A DNA stretch of 64,000 nt from Ditylenchus dipsaci. Taxonomy: Eukaryota > Nematoda > Chromadorea > Rhabditida > Anguinidae. Where the stretch lies: NCBI GenBank assembly GCA_004194705.1, contig SADC01000434.1:62001-126000 (forward strand), written 5' to 3'. Of the stretch, positions 43,139-56,608 are shown piece after piece; position 1 is the first letter of the stretch, and each line of letters opens with the position of its first letter. Made by a program: the position numbers and the translations under genes. Below the pieces are notes generated by a model, which saw only the letters and a list, made by a program, of their open reading frames with translations, ran no database searches and was not told the DNA's origin.

Positions 43139-44771
43139 TAATCATAATGAAAAGGGGGTAGGGTAGGACCAATGCATATTTTGGAACTAAATATGGCACT
43201 TAAACCGTGACAGCAAAACTAAATGTTTTTATTTTAATCTTATAGATTAGAATGAAGCCATAAAAATGTTTTTGGTAATAAGATGCCTTCAGTTTTTTCA
43301 CCTCTTTTATTATCTGTTCCAATTAAATTTTTAATTAAACTGTTCACTTGATTAATTAAAAAAACAAAAAAAAGTATAGCTAAAATTTTTTCCAGACTAA
43401 CATTGAATGAAAAATAGTTATGTCAAAAGTTTAGAAACAAAATAAAAGTCACTGTACAATACCAATATCACGCTGAAACACGAAACAAATCGCCACAAAA
43501 CTAATACACTGTAAACACATAAATAAAAAAGGAAGTTATTTGGATAAATACATTTTTCAGTACACTTCTTTTAGTAGCGAAAATTTCTATAAGAAAGTTT
43601 TGTTTCATAAAATAAATCCTATTTTTTTTCAAATATTATTTATTACATGATGCAACTAAACCGAGTCCTAATTTTGAAAAAAAAAATATCCTATCTTATA
43701 GCGCTGAATTTCAGCTTTCTAACAGGCTGTTTTAATTTAGTGAAGTTTTAAAAAGTTGGATAAAAAGGTTTTTCAATGAAGCATATTATTTCGACAATTT
43801 TCTTCATTAAAAAACCTTTTCCTCCAACTTTTCGAAAACTTTTATAGTCAGTTGATAGCATGTTCGAAAGCTGAGATCCAGAACTAAAAAATGAAAAACT
43901 GAGAAATTATCAGAAAATTAGTGAGAACAAAGATTTTTTTAAATTTAGGGCAGGAAAAGAGCCTTTTGAGGCAGAAAAGGGGTCAATTTTGGGGTCGAAA
44001 AGTATTTCAACCAAAAAATAATGAAACTGCCTAGACAGACTAAAATTGTAATTTGCATTTACCAGATACAATAAAGGCATATGGCAGAAACGTCAGTGCT
44101 TTTTGTGCTGTGCCAGTTTTTGAAATAAAAACATTTGAATAATATTGACAAAGATTAAATTTAAAAAAATTTTAAGGTAAAACTTTAAAAAAGTGAAACT
44201 GGGCACAGTCTTCTAATTTGCAACGTACTATTAAAAGACGTATATTTCAACATTATATATACATTATGATAAGTAAAAATTATTTTGAAAGTAAAAAATT
44301 ATATTCACATAAAATTTCGATCACTTAAAAAAATTCATTAAATAACATTTTCTGTTAGCTTTTAGTGTATAAGCTAGTCTAGTGCATCTAATTTTAAAAA
44401 AATGTGCAGAAAGCTTATACTAATTTTTTTACAAATACCACAAGCACAACTAATAGTAATAATCAGCGTTAAATAAATAAACTACTACCACAAGAATTTG
44501 AGGCGAAAAAAGTCACAATAAAAAAATACAAAAAATACTAAGTCTCTGTATGCGTTAAGGCAATTACAAAAAAATCATTTACATTACTGTGCTAATTTAA
44601 AAGCAGCGGGCAACTTGTGTTTCTAGAATTTCTCGACCTGAAATAGTGCATGGCTTCGACCCCATTTGGTACGCTAGCTAGCTAGTTAGCTTCTTTGACC
44701 AATATTTAGTTGAACTCGGACCACTAAATGAACAAGGCGAAAATTCAAACCTGTTAAACCAAACCTTAAAA
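43139..44771. other. AT-rich intergenic, nothing seen
   Basis: About 1.6 kb of very AT-rich DNA. A short hairpin ('taaaaaggtttttcaatgaa' against 'ttcattaaaaaaccttttcc', about 43760-43825) is the only structure I note. Confidence 0.5.
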
Positions 44772-44959
44772 GACCATAGTTTTTGCGCGCAGTGGCATGT
44801 GCAAAATTTGAAATGGCGGGGACACTTCTCTTTGGTCTGCCACTGTACTCTTTGCAGTCATTGAGAATGATTCCAAAGAGCACAGTGCGAGACCAAACAA
44901 AAAGTGTCCCTCGCCAATTCAAATTTTGCACATGCCGCTGCCTACAAAAACCATGGTCC
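44772..44959. mobile_element. Foldback MITE
   Basis: Near-perfect palindrome: 'ccatagtttttgcgcgcagt' and 'tgcctacaaaaaccatggt' ends, with 'ggcatgtgcaaaatttgaa' against 'ttcaaattttgcacatgcc'. It shares termini with 30402-30633. Open frames on both strands are mirror products. Confidence 0.85.
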
Positions 44960-45071
44960 TTTACAAACCAAAGTCAAACATGTGAACCATTTTGTGCCGA
45001 CAAACAACCCACTGCGTTATTCTTTAAAAAAATTCTGGTCACAGAAGTTGCCCGCTTTCTTTTCACAAATA

Positions 45072-45494
45072 CAGTCAAACCTCGATATAACGCCACCCCC
45101 AAAAGTTCGTTTCCGCCTAGGGTCCGACACTTTTTTACATCTCGTTTTAAAAACTAGTTCTTTTAGTTCTGTTTTCACAATCTGGTGCCATATATCACAA
45201 GAATTCCGAATTTACCGATCGTTTTTTAAACTAAAAGTTTTGCCATTTGAAAAACAAAACCTCAGCATAACTCCACCCCTTTTTAAAAATAGATGGCGTC
45301 ATTAAGACGTTTGATTTTCTTAATGGCAAGACTGTTTAGTTTTAAAAAACGATCGGTAAAATCGGAGTCCTTGCGATATTTGTGAGCAGACCGTAAAAAG
45401 ACAACTGAATTAAGCCTTCAAAAAGAGAGGTAAAAAGTGTTGGACCCTAGGCGGGAACGAACTTTTGTTGGTGGCATTATACTGAGGTTCGGCT
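45072..45494. mobile_element. Pogo-like MITE
   Basis: CAGTCAAACCTCGATATAACG at the left; 'cattatactgaggttcggct' at the right; inner arms 'cctagggtccgacacttttt' against 'aaaaagtgttggaccctagg', and 'accgatcgttttttaaact' against 'agttttaaaaaacgatcggt'. Confidence 0.8.
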
Positions 45495-47503
45495 ATACCC
45501 CTAATTTTTTTTCTTCCTCAAAAAATCAAAAATCTCAAGCGTGTGGGTAACATTTGTCCTAACGCATACAGATCCTATATATTCAAAATTTAAAAAAACC
45601 TGAGCTGCTGATCACATTGAAGGATGATGATGAGCAGGAAGGGTTGTGGTGTGAATGGTGTTGAGAAGTGGTTAGCGGTGCTTGCGCCAGCTTGTTAGGG
45701 GCAACACTTCTGCTCAAATAAGCCCAGTAGCTAGCTGGCAGCTAGTAATTAATGTAATAGTAAGCCAAGGCAAGAAGTATTAGAAGCAGAGGCAGCTGTT
45801 GAGCAGTCTTTTAATACACAAAAAGCAAAGCTGAATTAATTGTCTGCTCTTAGCCACTTTTTTGAGTTATCAAACCGCCAATTTAGGTAAGCAAAAAGAG
45901 TGGTAGATGAGCTTTGAAGCTGTGAATTTCAAAATAGATGTTAGATTTGTTAAGCAACCTAATACTTAAAATCTTAGCTCCAAGTTCTTGTTTTATTTTA
46001 TATTTTAGCTGCCAGTTTTTATTTTTATTTAGCTGTTATTCAGAATTTACAGACCTATTGGCACTCTTGAAAACAGGTAAAGGCCAGTTTCAATCTCAAT
46101 AAAAATGGAGATAGGCCAGTAAGCCCACGGCCAGTTCGCCCCGTTTTTGAAAATGACCATTTTGTCACAAAAAAAGTCTCCTAATATATTTTTTAACTTT
46201 TTTGTACTTCGGGCAACATGTTTGAGTCGGTTTTAACAGACACTGGACTAGCCTCGCCTAAGTTTCGCCTAGCCTCGCCTAACTCGCCTAAAAAGTTGTG
46301 CCAGTTTATCGAGTACCCGCGGGTCTTTTCGGTAAATCTATTGTCATTTACAACATTAGACTAGAATAGCCGAAGACAACTGGCAAATGGCTTAAAAATT
46401 GAGGTGAAAAAGTGTCAGACACTAGGGGGTTACGAACTTGAGGGGTGTCGGTTTAACGAGAGTTGACTGTACACCACTACTGCATGGCTCGAAAGTATTT
46501 GCGGGTTTTGGAAGGCAGATAGGTGGTCATTGAAAATATTTTAATTTTCTCAACAATATACCATTTTCAGCCCTGTATCTCTTCTAAAAAACCGTGTATT
46601 AGCTCTCAAATTTGCTTGGCATTCGTGTGATTCTTTTCGAGATTTGCTATTTTTTGTACAGTCACCTCTTTCTTTAACCAATTTTTTTTTAAATTCCTTC
46701 CTGTCTTCTGCCCGACACTTTTTTAAAACTGATTTTTGAAGTTTTCTTTAGTTCTAATTAAAAACAATTTCCAATTCTTTTCTCAAATAAATATTCCTTC
46801 TGCCAAGAAATGACACGCAAATCTCGATTCGATGACTCTCTTTCTCAAAATATCAAAAATATCAAGGGTCTTAGATCTCTTTTAGCAAAATCAATTAGTA
46901 TTCGAAAAATAAATTAAAAAATCAGAATTTTGCAACTTTTTATCTTAACTGAAAATACCGTAAAAATCTGGCCAAAAAAGAGTCGAAGCATAGGCGAAAC
47001 AGACTTCTTGAGGTTGTTAAATCGGGGGCAATGGTATTAGCATTTGTTTTAAAAACAGCAACTTTTAAATATTCAATAACACTTACATTCACAAATCCTT
47101 TTTTATAAAAGAAAGCGAGAAAATTGAATAGATAATTAATAGACATAAATTGTGAAAACAAAGAAGAAGAAGAAAATGCCATAGGAAAACGTCGAAATCC
47201 ACTCTTTTATCCTTAGAATTTAAAATCAATATGCAGCAAATTAAAAAAAATTGTTTTGATGGAAGGCAGCAATGCAATTCCGTCATCAAATGATTCACTT
47301 TTTTGATACACAGACTTAACAAACAGACAAAATGATCTGATTTAATACTTTTTCACGTAGAAAATTTAGATTTACATACAAAAAGTTATGAAACATTTTA
47401 TTAGCATCACATTTTTTTAAAAATAAGAACAGTTATTATTTACCATTTTCATTATTTCAAGTACTGGTACCTTACAGACAATTTTTATAAAATATGTCAA
47501 GCG
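45495..47503. other. Intergenic; no gene seen
   Basis: AT-rich. 46240-46300 has a short GCCTAA-rich run ('ctcgcctaagtttcgcctag'). 46300-46470 is a half pogo-like element ending 'aacgagagttgactgta'. Minus-strand open frames near 47.0-47.3 kb are Phe/Leu-rich and composition-driven. Confidence 0.4.
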
Positions 47504-47818
47504 CAGTGATGTCAATAATGCCGAAAAACTATAGTACAGTTAAAAAAACTGTAGAACCGTTTAGAACTGTACTACACTTTCCAAACTGTAGTACAATTTC
47601 AAAACTGTAGTACAGTTTAAAATGGTAGTAAAAACCGTACTACTGTTTTAAAAACAGAACCACAGTTTTCTCAAAAACAGTAGTACTGTTTCCACAACAG
47701 TGTTACAGTCTTAACTTTTTTTTCGAAAAACTGTACCACAGTTTTCAGTGTAATACAGTTTCCAACTGTGTTACAGTTTTTCCCACTGTAGTACAGTTTT
47801 CGGCATTTTTGACATCAT
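47504..47818. mobile_element. CAGTGATGTCAAT-family foldback
   Basis: CAGTGATGTCAATAATGCC at the left and 'cggcatttttgacatca' at the right, with an interior of about fifteen 'actgtagtacagtt' words in both orientations. Confidence 0.85.
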
Positions 47819-48397
47819 TTTTCAATCATCATGAACACTGATAAAGAGAGAATCTGGCGTAGCCTATGAGCAGTTCGAGTTCTCACCAGGTGGCTAAAGC
47901 ACCTTCCGAATAGTTCATGTATCTTTAAAGTGGTTCCGCTGCCCACAAACCAGTGTTGGACATTAAATTGCTCGAGTAAACTCAAGATAGTTTAGACAAA
48001 CAATAATCCTAGCATCGGGGCACTGAAATATCCGAAATTAAAGTTTTTGGGCGGTTGTCAGCTTTCTTCGACCTAGAACTCGTTCTTTTTGTTGATGTCC
48101 GCAAAAATAACTCCGGCTTACTATGCTAGTCGACCATGCTCTACAAGATGGCTTTAACAGAATATACGGTTTTTTTCATATTTGTTATAAGCATTAGCAT
48201 CCTACTAAAGATGGCAAAGAAGGAATAGATGTAGTGCTTGAAAAGTGGGATAAAACCGCTGGCAGCTAACTAATTTTCGATCATTATGTGATGATGGTGG
48301 CTTTTGCTAACGAGTTTGACTAACCTTTCCTTCCACAATACTACTCAATTCGGTCATATAGTTTGGGGCAGTTAGCCTTGTTCGTATTGATTTTACA

Positions 48398-48630
48398 GAT
48401 ACCGTATTCTCCTAAAAAGCGCACTTCTTCATTCCAAATCATGTTTGTGGCGTTGTGCTTTTGAATCTTATATAAGTCTCCGATCAATCTGTAACGGCCA
48501 GTAAGATGAGTTACAAATGTAGGGTAATTTGCATCAGGAGAGTTTTCAAAAAATGGATCAAAAGCACAATGCCAAAACACGATATTGAGTAAGGGAGGTG
48601 CGCTTCTATAAGAGAGGATACGATAGGTTT
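48398..48630. mobile_element. MITE with ~70-bp inverted arms
   Basis: 'accgtattctcctaaaaagc' then 'gcacttcttcattccaaatc' is matched in inverse by 'gaggtgcgcttctataagag' and 'gatcaaaagcacaatgccaa' against 'tggcgttgtgcttttgaatc'. A related half-copy lies at 52928-53060. The long minus-strand open frame at 48341-48580 lies within these arms. Confidence 0.75.
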
Positions 48631-50085
48631 TTGCAATCTAGCTGTTTAAAAAAACTATAGAGAACTGTAAAAATAACTAATTAACTGGAATTTTTTTCAA
48701 TTCAATTTAAGTTTTTATTGCTAGCGTAATATCATAAAATCTAAGACTATAAATTTTTACAACATTTTCTCCTTTTTTCTTCTCTATACATTTTTTCGCA
48801 AAGCGACTTGTCACTATTGGAGACTGAGATATTTTTTAGAAAAAAATAAAGAAAGTGAAACAAGCCAAACAAAAAAAACCTATAGTCTTCTAAGTTGGGA
48901 ATTTGGCGAGGAAAGGAAGAAAGATTTGAGGACAGATTAAATGTGAAATGGAAAACAGCAAAAGAGCTTTTTTTGGCCTGCTTCTCAGAAGCCAGTTCTG
49001 CCATGGCTCTAATGGCCTGTGTTGCCTTAACAGCTAAGCATTCACCAATAGCTACTACTACCACCATTGCAGCATCAATCGAATAATAGAGCAAATTAAC
49101 TTAGACCAGAAATGAGCGCTTTAAAAAATGGAGCAAGTCAATAGTGTAAATTCCACTTTTGTATTTAATGATTTTTCGAGAGGCTATCGCAACAGAAACT
49201 ACGAATTTGAAAAAACTAGTCTCAATAATTGTGAAATGAAAAAAATTCACGGTTCTCAAAAAAATTATGCATTCGGTCCATTAACCGAAAACCGGGATTT
49301 TTACTAAAAAACCGAAACCGAAAAGCGGGTTCAGAAAAACCGTGAAAAACAAAAACCCGGTTTACCACATATCGGTTAATTTACGGGAAAAAACGAAAAA
49401 AAAACCGAAAATAAAGTAATGGGCTCGTGCATAAGTGTACACATATATTATATACATATACAAATTTTCGGCATGGGTTTCAGAAGTTTTTACTAATAGA
49501 ACTCTTTGAAAGTTGAGAGATAAGTTTCAGAATCAAACTTTGATTAATTAAAAATACAATAAACTTTTTGATAGGTTTTTAAACTATTATTCAAAAGATA
49601 AATTTGAAATTTTAAAACTCATTAAAAAATGTGTTCCATTTTTATATTATAAATTTCGATTGCGCAACCCATATGTCAATTATTGCTGTCTTGTGTTATG
49701 AATTTCTGAAAACCACGCAGAAAATCAGCGCGTTGTGTATAATTCACCTCGAACACGTGCGCTGGTTCGAAACATGTCGGTTAATTAGAAAATTAGAAAA
49801 ACCGGAACCGAAATCCTTTTTATTTTGAAATAAAGACCGGTTTTTAAAAAACCGACCGATCTCAAGAAAGGGATCCAACAAAAGTGTGTTTTAACCATCT
49901 TTTCGGATAGTCCTGGTTGTTATCATAACACAGCGAAACTTTTTCTATAATTTTTTAAAACCTTTTCTTAATTTTCATAAAAATTATTTCAATCCCAAAA
50001 TACACAAAAAACGAAAAAATTCAGATTGCCTTCGCTTTTCGGCAAAAAAGAGCTTATCCAGTGAAAATGTTCTGTTTTAATAAAA
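48631..50085. other. Intergenic; CCGAAAACC foldback, no gene accepted
   Basis: 49265-49860 has inverted 'ttaaccgaaaaccgggattt' and 'accggtttttaaaaaaccga' words and 'atcggttaatt' / 'gtcggttaatt', suggesting a low-complexity foldback. The minus-strand frame at 49094-48747 contains an Ala-rich stretch but has no good acceptor and no family match. Confidence 0.4.
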
Positions 50086-50439
50086 TTGAGCCAAATAAAT
50101 ATCCTTTTAGTGTCCCTGGGGACTAGCTGGAATAAAGTAGTAGCTGCTCTACTATTGCTTTACCAAGAATGGAAAATATTCTGTTTATCTAAAGACCACT
50201 ACCACCACAATCAATATATTCCTATAGATTTTCTTCACAAACACACATATTTTATTTATAGGCATATAACTTCACCCTTTCACTTTAATTTATAGTGTGT
50301 GTTTGTTAAAAAAACAGAACTTTTTAAGAGAAAAACTAATTTTTAGAAAAAAGCTGTTTTAGCAGAAGTTTTGAGAAAGCTAGAAATTATGTTCGAATAT
50401 TTTACGGCTCATTTCTGCTATTTCTCTGGATACCTCAAA

Positions 50440-50545
50440 AACAAGGTCCAAACCACCAGGATGGGGTTCAAACCGGCAGAAAAGTGCCCAACCACCAGGA
50501 TGAGGCTCGAACTAGCAGAAAAGTGCCCCAACCACCATGACTATA
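50440..50545. repeat. Short tandem duplication
   Basis: 'accaccaggatggggttcaa' and 'accaccaggatgaggctcga' are followed by 'agcagaaaagtgcccaac'-type text; two and a half copies of a unit of about 40 bp. Function unknown. Confidence 0.6.
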
Positions 50546-53500
50546 AAACATATACAGCCGAAAAATTTATATATAACTGTTTATATATATTCATATTTTT
50601 ATATATCGATCAAAACAGAGAAAAAACCCAAAAAATTATAAATTAAAAGAAATCGTTCAACTTTTCAACAAATGTTCAAAAAAAAATAACTTCTACAAAT
50701 CAAATGAATAAAAAATTATCATTTAACACTAAAACCTAAAATTTGTTCAAGTTCAAGCACAAGCAATACCAGCCATATATACGCACAGAAGTTTGGCTGA
50801 TAGCGAAACAAAGCTCTATTTAGACAATAACAAATTGAACACTTTTTCAAAGTGGCTACCTACTTGACACATCTTTTAGCTAAAAGAAAAGCTTTTCACA
50901 AACTAGCCTTCAAACACACAAAAAAGCACTGCAAAAAGAAAAAAGCTGATAACTGAAAAGAAGTGTGTCTAAGGGAGTAGGCGCACATATGGCACACTGG
51001 GTTCACTCACCCTTCAACAACACAGCCACAATGCTGTGGCGTGCGGTCGATAATAAATGGATGAAAGGAAAAGAGGAGTACAAAGAAAGACAGAGAATAT
51101 ATCATTACAGGGCTCGTGTTGTCTGGCTCCCTTGTGAGTAGGGTGCAAAGAGAATGTTACAGGGTGCGACGACCAAATTTAGACACTTTAAAGTGACCGG
51201 CTAGTGGCTGATAAGAATATTTTAAAAGGCGGGTACCAGTGAAATTCAAACAAGAATCAAAGAAATTTAGTAAAAGACAAGAAAATAGTGTTTCCAACCG
51301 AAATCCGACCGACTTTTTCTTGGCCACAGAGCGATAGCGCCTAAGTGCACCCACCTGCAAAGAGTATTTGTCAATAAGCGACTTTTTTATATTTATATAT
51401 TAAACACCTTTTTCGCCGACAATAGCAAAAGTATTCGGCCACTTCGAGACCAAAGTCCAGCACACTTCACATTTCAATGGATTGAGGTAAAAAGAATCAA
51501 GGGAACCGAAAATGGTAGGCTAAGAGAAAAATACTCTTTCGAGGGGTGTACTTGGGCTTGGACGCCACTGAGCCACCGATGCTATTTATTTGTGGAAGTG
51601 TTATTTGTGACTTATCACAAAAGAGTGCGCAATGAATTTTCTTTTCGAAATTATTCTTTTTTGATTTGACCTGGTACCCGCGTAAAATCAGTAGAGCTCA
51701 TGGGAAATACAAACAGCTTTGCAAAATAATTTGTCTGAGCTGAGATACAGACCCTTAAAATAGATGGTATACATCTTTTTTGAAAACTCGTTTTAAGAAA
51801 ACCTTTATCTTTATGAATAAAATCAACAGTTTAGCCCTTTTGTAAAATCTTCGCATTATCAAAATGATATTGTTTGTCATTTTTACACCTGCTTTTCACG
51901 TGTTTTCTCTTGTGTAATATTGTTGGTTTTGCAGGGTTTAAGAATTTCGCAAATTTAAATTGGCAAGAGAAAATATACTTTATGTAGCACGTTATTATTT
52001 TGTTTCATTCAATTATCTCCTATAATACTCTTGTCTAAGCCTAAAGCCTTAATCATAAGAAAAAAATAAGGGGACCAAGGCGAAAAACCTCCGTTTTTGT
52101 CACATAAGGCCGGTGAGGTTCGAGTGCTCCACATTATCTTAAAAAAGACTGCAACTTAGACTGATATTGGAATTCATGGTTAAACCCGCCTTGGCACCCT
52201 ACTTTTTAAGGACTTTTTACACCCAAGCAAAGATTGTCCAACGTCTGTTAAGATATGTTCGAGTTCGTCCTAACATATGGTGGCCTACCCCTGATTGAGC
52301 CTGAGTCTAAAAAATAACACAAAAAATTAAGAGGGCGATCAAGGCAAAACACCCCCCTCCTTGTCGGATAGGGCCAGTTTCTTTCTAAAAGGCTAAAAAT
52401 GTTTTACTTGGGGTAATTGAAAGAAACATATTCGATTGTCTTTCTCACAAATTCATTGCTATCAAGATATTTGATGTAATTCGAAAATCAATTATTTGCT
52501 TATAGTTAGTCTTTTTTGCGGGACTACCCTGTATGTGTGTATGTGCTTGGGATAATCGCCACGGCTTTTCATTCTCTCTGTTTTTATGGCTGTCTGCCTT
52601 TCGACATTCAAATGCAATTACAATCAATGAAAGCAGCCAGAGACAAGAGAGTATTGGCTGTCAATTCCAGTCAGCTATTAGCTAGAGAACAAAAAAAGAG
52701 CACAAAACTTAGTAAGAAAACTGGCAATACAAAAAAGGGAACAAACTTTGCCTAGGCTTAAATTTCAGGAAAGAGGGCAACAACGGGCGTAGAAAATGCT
52801 TATTGCAGTTGGCAGAAGCAGTTTAAAAATTGAATTACTGAAATTAATCTTCGATCTACATTCTTTCAAAATATACAAAATTTATTTTAAAAAAGTCAAC
52901 ACAGAAAAGGCGGTGTGTACCAAACTACCGTATATTTCCTAATTAGACAGCGTCCCCTTGCGTTCAAAATCGTGTTGTTGGCATTGCATTTTTGACCCAT
53001 TTTTAAACACGCGGTATGCATTTTCTGCAAAATTTTGTGTTGAGCACGATGGCGGAAAAGTAATTGGGAATAGGGCCACTTCGAGCGGGTAAAACAATAT
53101 GCGATTCTCACCTATTTCAGACGCCTGGAATTTGAACAAGATATATAGCTGCTACTTTCTGAAATTAATGCACCACCTAGATGTGTAATATCTCAAAACG
53201 CAGGTCGAAAATTTCTTGAAACACCCCGTAGTTTTAAGTTAACAAAAAGTACGAAAGACCAATTTTGACATAACATGTAAAATTCCATCGAGCACTGTTC
53301 TTGTTGAATTGCTCAGCTCCTCCTCCAAAAAATGGTCTCCCCTGCTATTTTTGAAATTTTTTCATTCGTGTTTCAGATTTAAGCTTAGGCACAGGTTAGC
53401 CAGCATATGTTAAGTAAAATCGAAAAATGACTTTTTTGAGTATGACCTAACCGTATTTCCTCTATTAACTCTCTATGCTCTAATAACTCTCCACCTTACT

Positions 53501-54700
53501 GACCTAATATCTCAGTCTTAGGCAAATCTCGCTGATCTGTTTTGTGTGTTTTCTTAGTTATCACCGGAGCACTTAATTACACTTCTCAAATTTTGGTTGA
53601 GCACTCAAAAATCTTAAAATCGACCCTAAATTTTTCAATTTTTTAAAAGTTGAAAAACAACTTGCTGTGGTACTTTGTAAAAAAAATACACTGGCATACC
53701 CTTGCGTAAGCTTTAACCTGAATATTTGAGAGATTAACAGAGGGAACAAGGCTAATGTTTTTAATATTTGAGGAAGGGAATTTTCAACAAAAACAGTGCC
53801 TTCTATTGCAGGTTTTACTTAAGTCTAAGTACTGCCTACCCGAAATTTTGCGAGAAATTATTGAAGAAGGAAAAATGCTAAAAATTACTGCTGCAAATTG
53901 AAACAAAAATTTGAGTTATTCACTAATATATGCAGAAGTTGTAAGAAAAGCTACATTTCACACTAGCTATTCAACTAAGACATAGAGAAGAAAAATTGCA
54001 CACAGGCTGTCTCTGCTTCCTTTGTGCGGTTTAGGAAATAGCACAAATAGGCTCATTGTGTTTGAGACCCTTAAAATAGAGCGGCAGATTGGGTGTGCAG
54101 AGGGACATTTCGAGAATAAAGAATAGGAAAATAAGGATGAAGCAACTTAAAGAGGATTTCCATTTGCGTCACTGGAGCAAAGAGGTTCACAGTGTTCTTA
54201 GCATATTTGTTGATGATTTTATTAGACATGATTTATCGCATAAAAAAACTTTTCAGATTTTTAGACCTATTCCACAATGGTGGGTTTTCGGTTTTGATGT
54301 CCCTAGCTGAATTTTTGTTGCAATTTTTGAGGCTTAGGCAAGGGTAGGCCAGCGATTGTTAGAATGGACTTAAACATGAGTCTGAGATATGTTTGAGTCC
54401 GCCCTAACATAAGCTGACCTACTCTTGCCCAAGCCTGAAAAGTCCGGGAAAAACAGCAGGGGAACCAAGGCAAAAAAAATCATTGCTATTGGGGAATATA
54501 GTTCAGGGACAAACGATTCAAGCAGAGAAACTCAAAATTGAGGTCTCGTATTTTTATAAGCACCTAAAACTATGAATCATGAATGATTCTGTTAAAGATC
54601 CAAATACTTATCAAAAACTGAAAACTTTCAAACCATATTCTCTTTTTCTTGAACAATGCAACTTCGGACTTGATGCCATATACTAGCTTCACCATCCTTG
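50546..54700. other. Intergenic; dispersed repeats, no gene accepted
   Basis: 51180-51570 is a composite of dispersed repeats shared with 38780-38950 and 31950-32240. 52060-52350 and 54310-54480 are 'ccttggtccc'/AGGCTTAGGC foldbacks. 52928-53110 is a half-copy of the MITE at 48398. 53450-53700 is a TACCGT-family half-copy. Frames at 52516-52755 and 54089-54310 look partly protein-like but are not supported by splice sites or family matches. Confidence 0.4.
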
Positions 54701-54704
54701 TGTC

Positions 54705-55135
54705 CTGTCACCATCAGGGCGGTATCCTCAACCGGCTGATTTTAGTCTATTAAGGTTAAACTCAGCCATCAGCCGGCTGATTCTGACGACTGAGTTCGAA
54801 TATCGGGCCCGGCTTACGATGAAGCTGAGAAAAATTTCCAGACCTCAGCCGGCTGAGGCTGAAATAAAATTGTTTGAGGCTAAGGATGGGTAAATTTTTT
54901 TGGAAGTCAGAAAAAAGTTTCCGTATCAAATTTTGGCATTTTTGGGGGTTTTTAGCTGTTTTTCTGACAATTTTGAAGTGTTCGGTTACTTAAAAATATT
55001 CATTAATCAAATTTCCTTCAAGGCTGTTGCTCATTCTTAAATTCAAGTCAGCCGGCTAAGTTTGAACTCTTGGGTTGAACTCAGGTTGAACTGAGGTTAA
55101 CTTAGCCATCAGCCGGCTAAGTCTAAGGCTGATGG
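54705..55135. repeat. AGCCGGCT palindrome cluster
   Basis: Four perfect AGCCGGCT palindromes (54771, 54846, about 55049, 55111) lie in 'atcagccggctga / ctaag' contexts, with 'gttaaactcagccatcagcc' and 'gttaacttagccatcagcc' as near-direct copies. It looks like a degenerate foldback or satellite. I see no coding. Confidence 0.6.
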
Positions 55136-56239
55136 CTGAAGTGAAATTTTTTACCTGCATGAAATCCGAGGTGAAGAAAAATTGATGGATGAGTTAATCG
55201 TTGAGTATACCACTCTGGTCACCACCTTCCATCTCAGCCATAGCTATTCCGCCTTCGGTCATTTGCTTTCAAACGCTCACGCTTAATACCGGGTCCCGTA
55301 TTTGTGTGTTATGGAGACCGTCGACTGTACTAACCTGTAATGCGGTCTCTTATCTGAGCACTTTATGCGCGACCGACCATTGAAGACCGGACCACCATGA
55401 TTGCGTTCCGAAATAGCGCAACACAATTTTTAATGATCAAGATACAATTCTTTAAGATGATTTGGACGTCATCGGGTTGATTTCTTAATGCAGCAGTCTC
55501 TTTTTGACTAGGTAATTTCAGTACATTATCGCTTATTTGCGGTCCATTCCAAATACCTCCCTGCTCAAAAATTTAACAACCCTCGGATCGACCGTTCATG
55601 GCCTCGCTCATGAATTCTATGCAGAAATGAATTGTTCAGCCGGAAGAAATTTACTCTAACAGGTAATTGTAAAAGCAACAGGCAATCGAAAAAATAAAAG
55701 AAACTTCTGCACCTAAATTCCTTTAACCAACGATGGTCATGATAATTCTACAGTCGTTTGAGGTGTTCAATGATTAGCTGGACTATTTTCTGACCAACAT
55801 TCTAACTTTTTTAAAACATCGGCAGTCTTGAAATTCATTGCAGCATAAAATAATTTGTACTCAAAAATGTTTTTGGCATTCCCAGTTTTCATTTTGCCAA
55901 CACCGCCTTTCTAAAGAAAATTATTTTCTTCCTCGATAAGAAGTAATCTTTGGTGTGTTAACTATACTCATAGTTGTTGTTTTAAAGATTTTCGAATAAT
56001 AACAATCTATTTCAACTCCTTAATATATATATTCTTGAGTTCACACTAAAAAGGCTGTTACTGCTCGACAAATTATTGAACTTGGAGTTTCCATTTTATT
56101 ACCGGTAATTTATTAGCTAAAGAAAGTTCGAGAAATTCACCGAATTTGAAACGGCTGCAACTTTTTCTAGGCCTTAATTTTTTTATTTTCGTCCGGTTTA
56201 TTTTTCTCACCGACAATACTTTTTGTTCTTTAATGTCAA
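55136..56239. other. Intergenic, nothing recognised
   Basis: Less AT-rich around 55200-55400 but without an open frame of note. The first exon of the PMP3-like gene should lie upstream of 56730, but I could not identify it here. Confidence 0.4.
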
Positions 56240-56352
56240 AAACACGATTTTTGCTCGCTCCCCCTGTGGTCTTGCCAATCCAAAGGCCAACTGTGGATAG
56301 CATCTGGATGGGAAAAATACAGGGATACCAAGCAAAATCGTATTTTTTGATA
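56240..56352. mobile_element. MITE, 'gcttggtccct' family
   Basis: 'gtcaaaaacacgatttttgc' at the left, 'caagcaaaatcgtattttt' at the right. It includes the 'ccccctgtgg' / 'acaggga' pair. Confidence 0.7.
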
Positions 56353-56361
56353 TTTTCGATA

Positions 56362-56608
56362 TACCGTATAACCTCTATTAGACGGGCACCCTCTAATAGA
56401 CGGGCACCTCAAGGACCTATATCTCAGCGCAAAAAATTTTTTTTGCAAATCTGTTTTTTTCGTTTTCTTGATCACCTCGATCTTAGTTGACTCCGCTTTT
56501 TAGATTTTTTTGAGTACCCAAAAATCTCAAAATCAAAATATTTTTTTTTCGATTTTTTAGGGGTTGAAAAATAGAAGGGCATACCCGTCTATTAGAGGTT
56601 ATACGATA
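56362..56608. mobile_element. TACCGT-family foldback
   Basis: TACCGTATAACCTCTATTAG to 'attagaggttatacgata', with GGGCACCC units at the left and 'gggcatacccgtctatt' at the right. Over its length it is closely similar to the copy at 1429-1692. Confidence 0.85.

Noticed and set aside
48341..48580. Minus-strand 80-codon frame that looks protein-like
   Set aside because: It lies mostly inside the inverted arms of a MITE (48398-48630), and a related half-copy at 52928-53110 is broken by stops.
48747..49094. Minus-strand frame with an Ala-rich segment upstream of JNK
   Set aside because: Considered as a 5' JNK exon, but no acceptor, phase or similarity supports it.
49730..49780. GGTTCGAAAC string suggesting a tRNA T-arm
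   Set aside because: No acceptor stem, D-arm or anticodon arm can be folded around it.
52516..52755. Plus-strand frame with a hydrophobic N-terminus
   Set aside because: No start ATG, weak splice signals and no family recognised; surrounded by dispersed repeats.
54089..54310. Plus-strand frame with weak resemblance to the histone H2B middle helix (SKEVHSVLSIFVDDF)
   Set aside because: It has no ATG at its 5' end, no further H2B sequence follows, and the downstream part is a foldback element; the similarity is too short to call.
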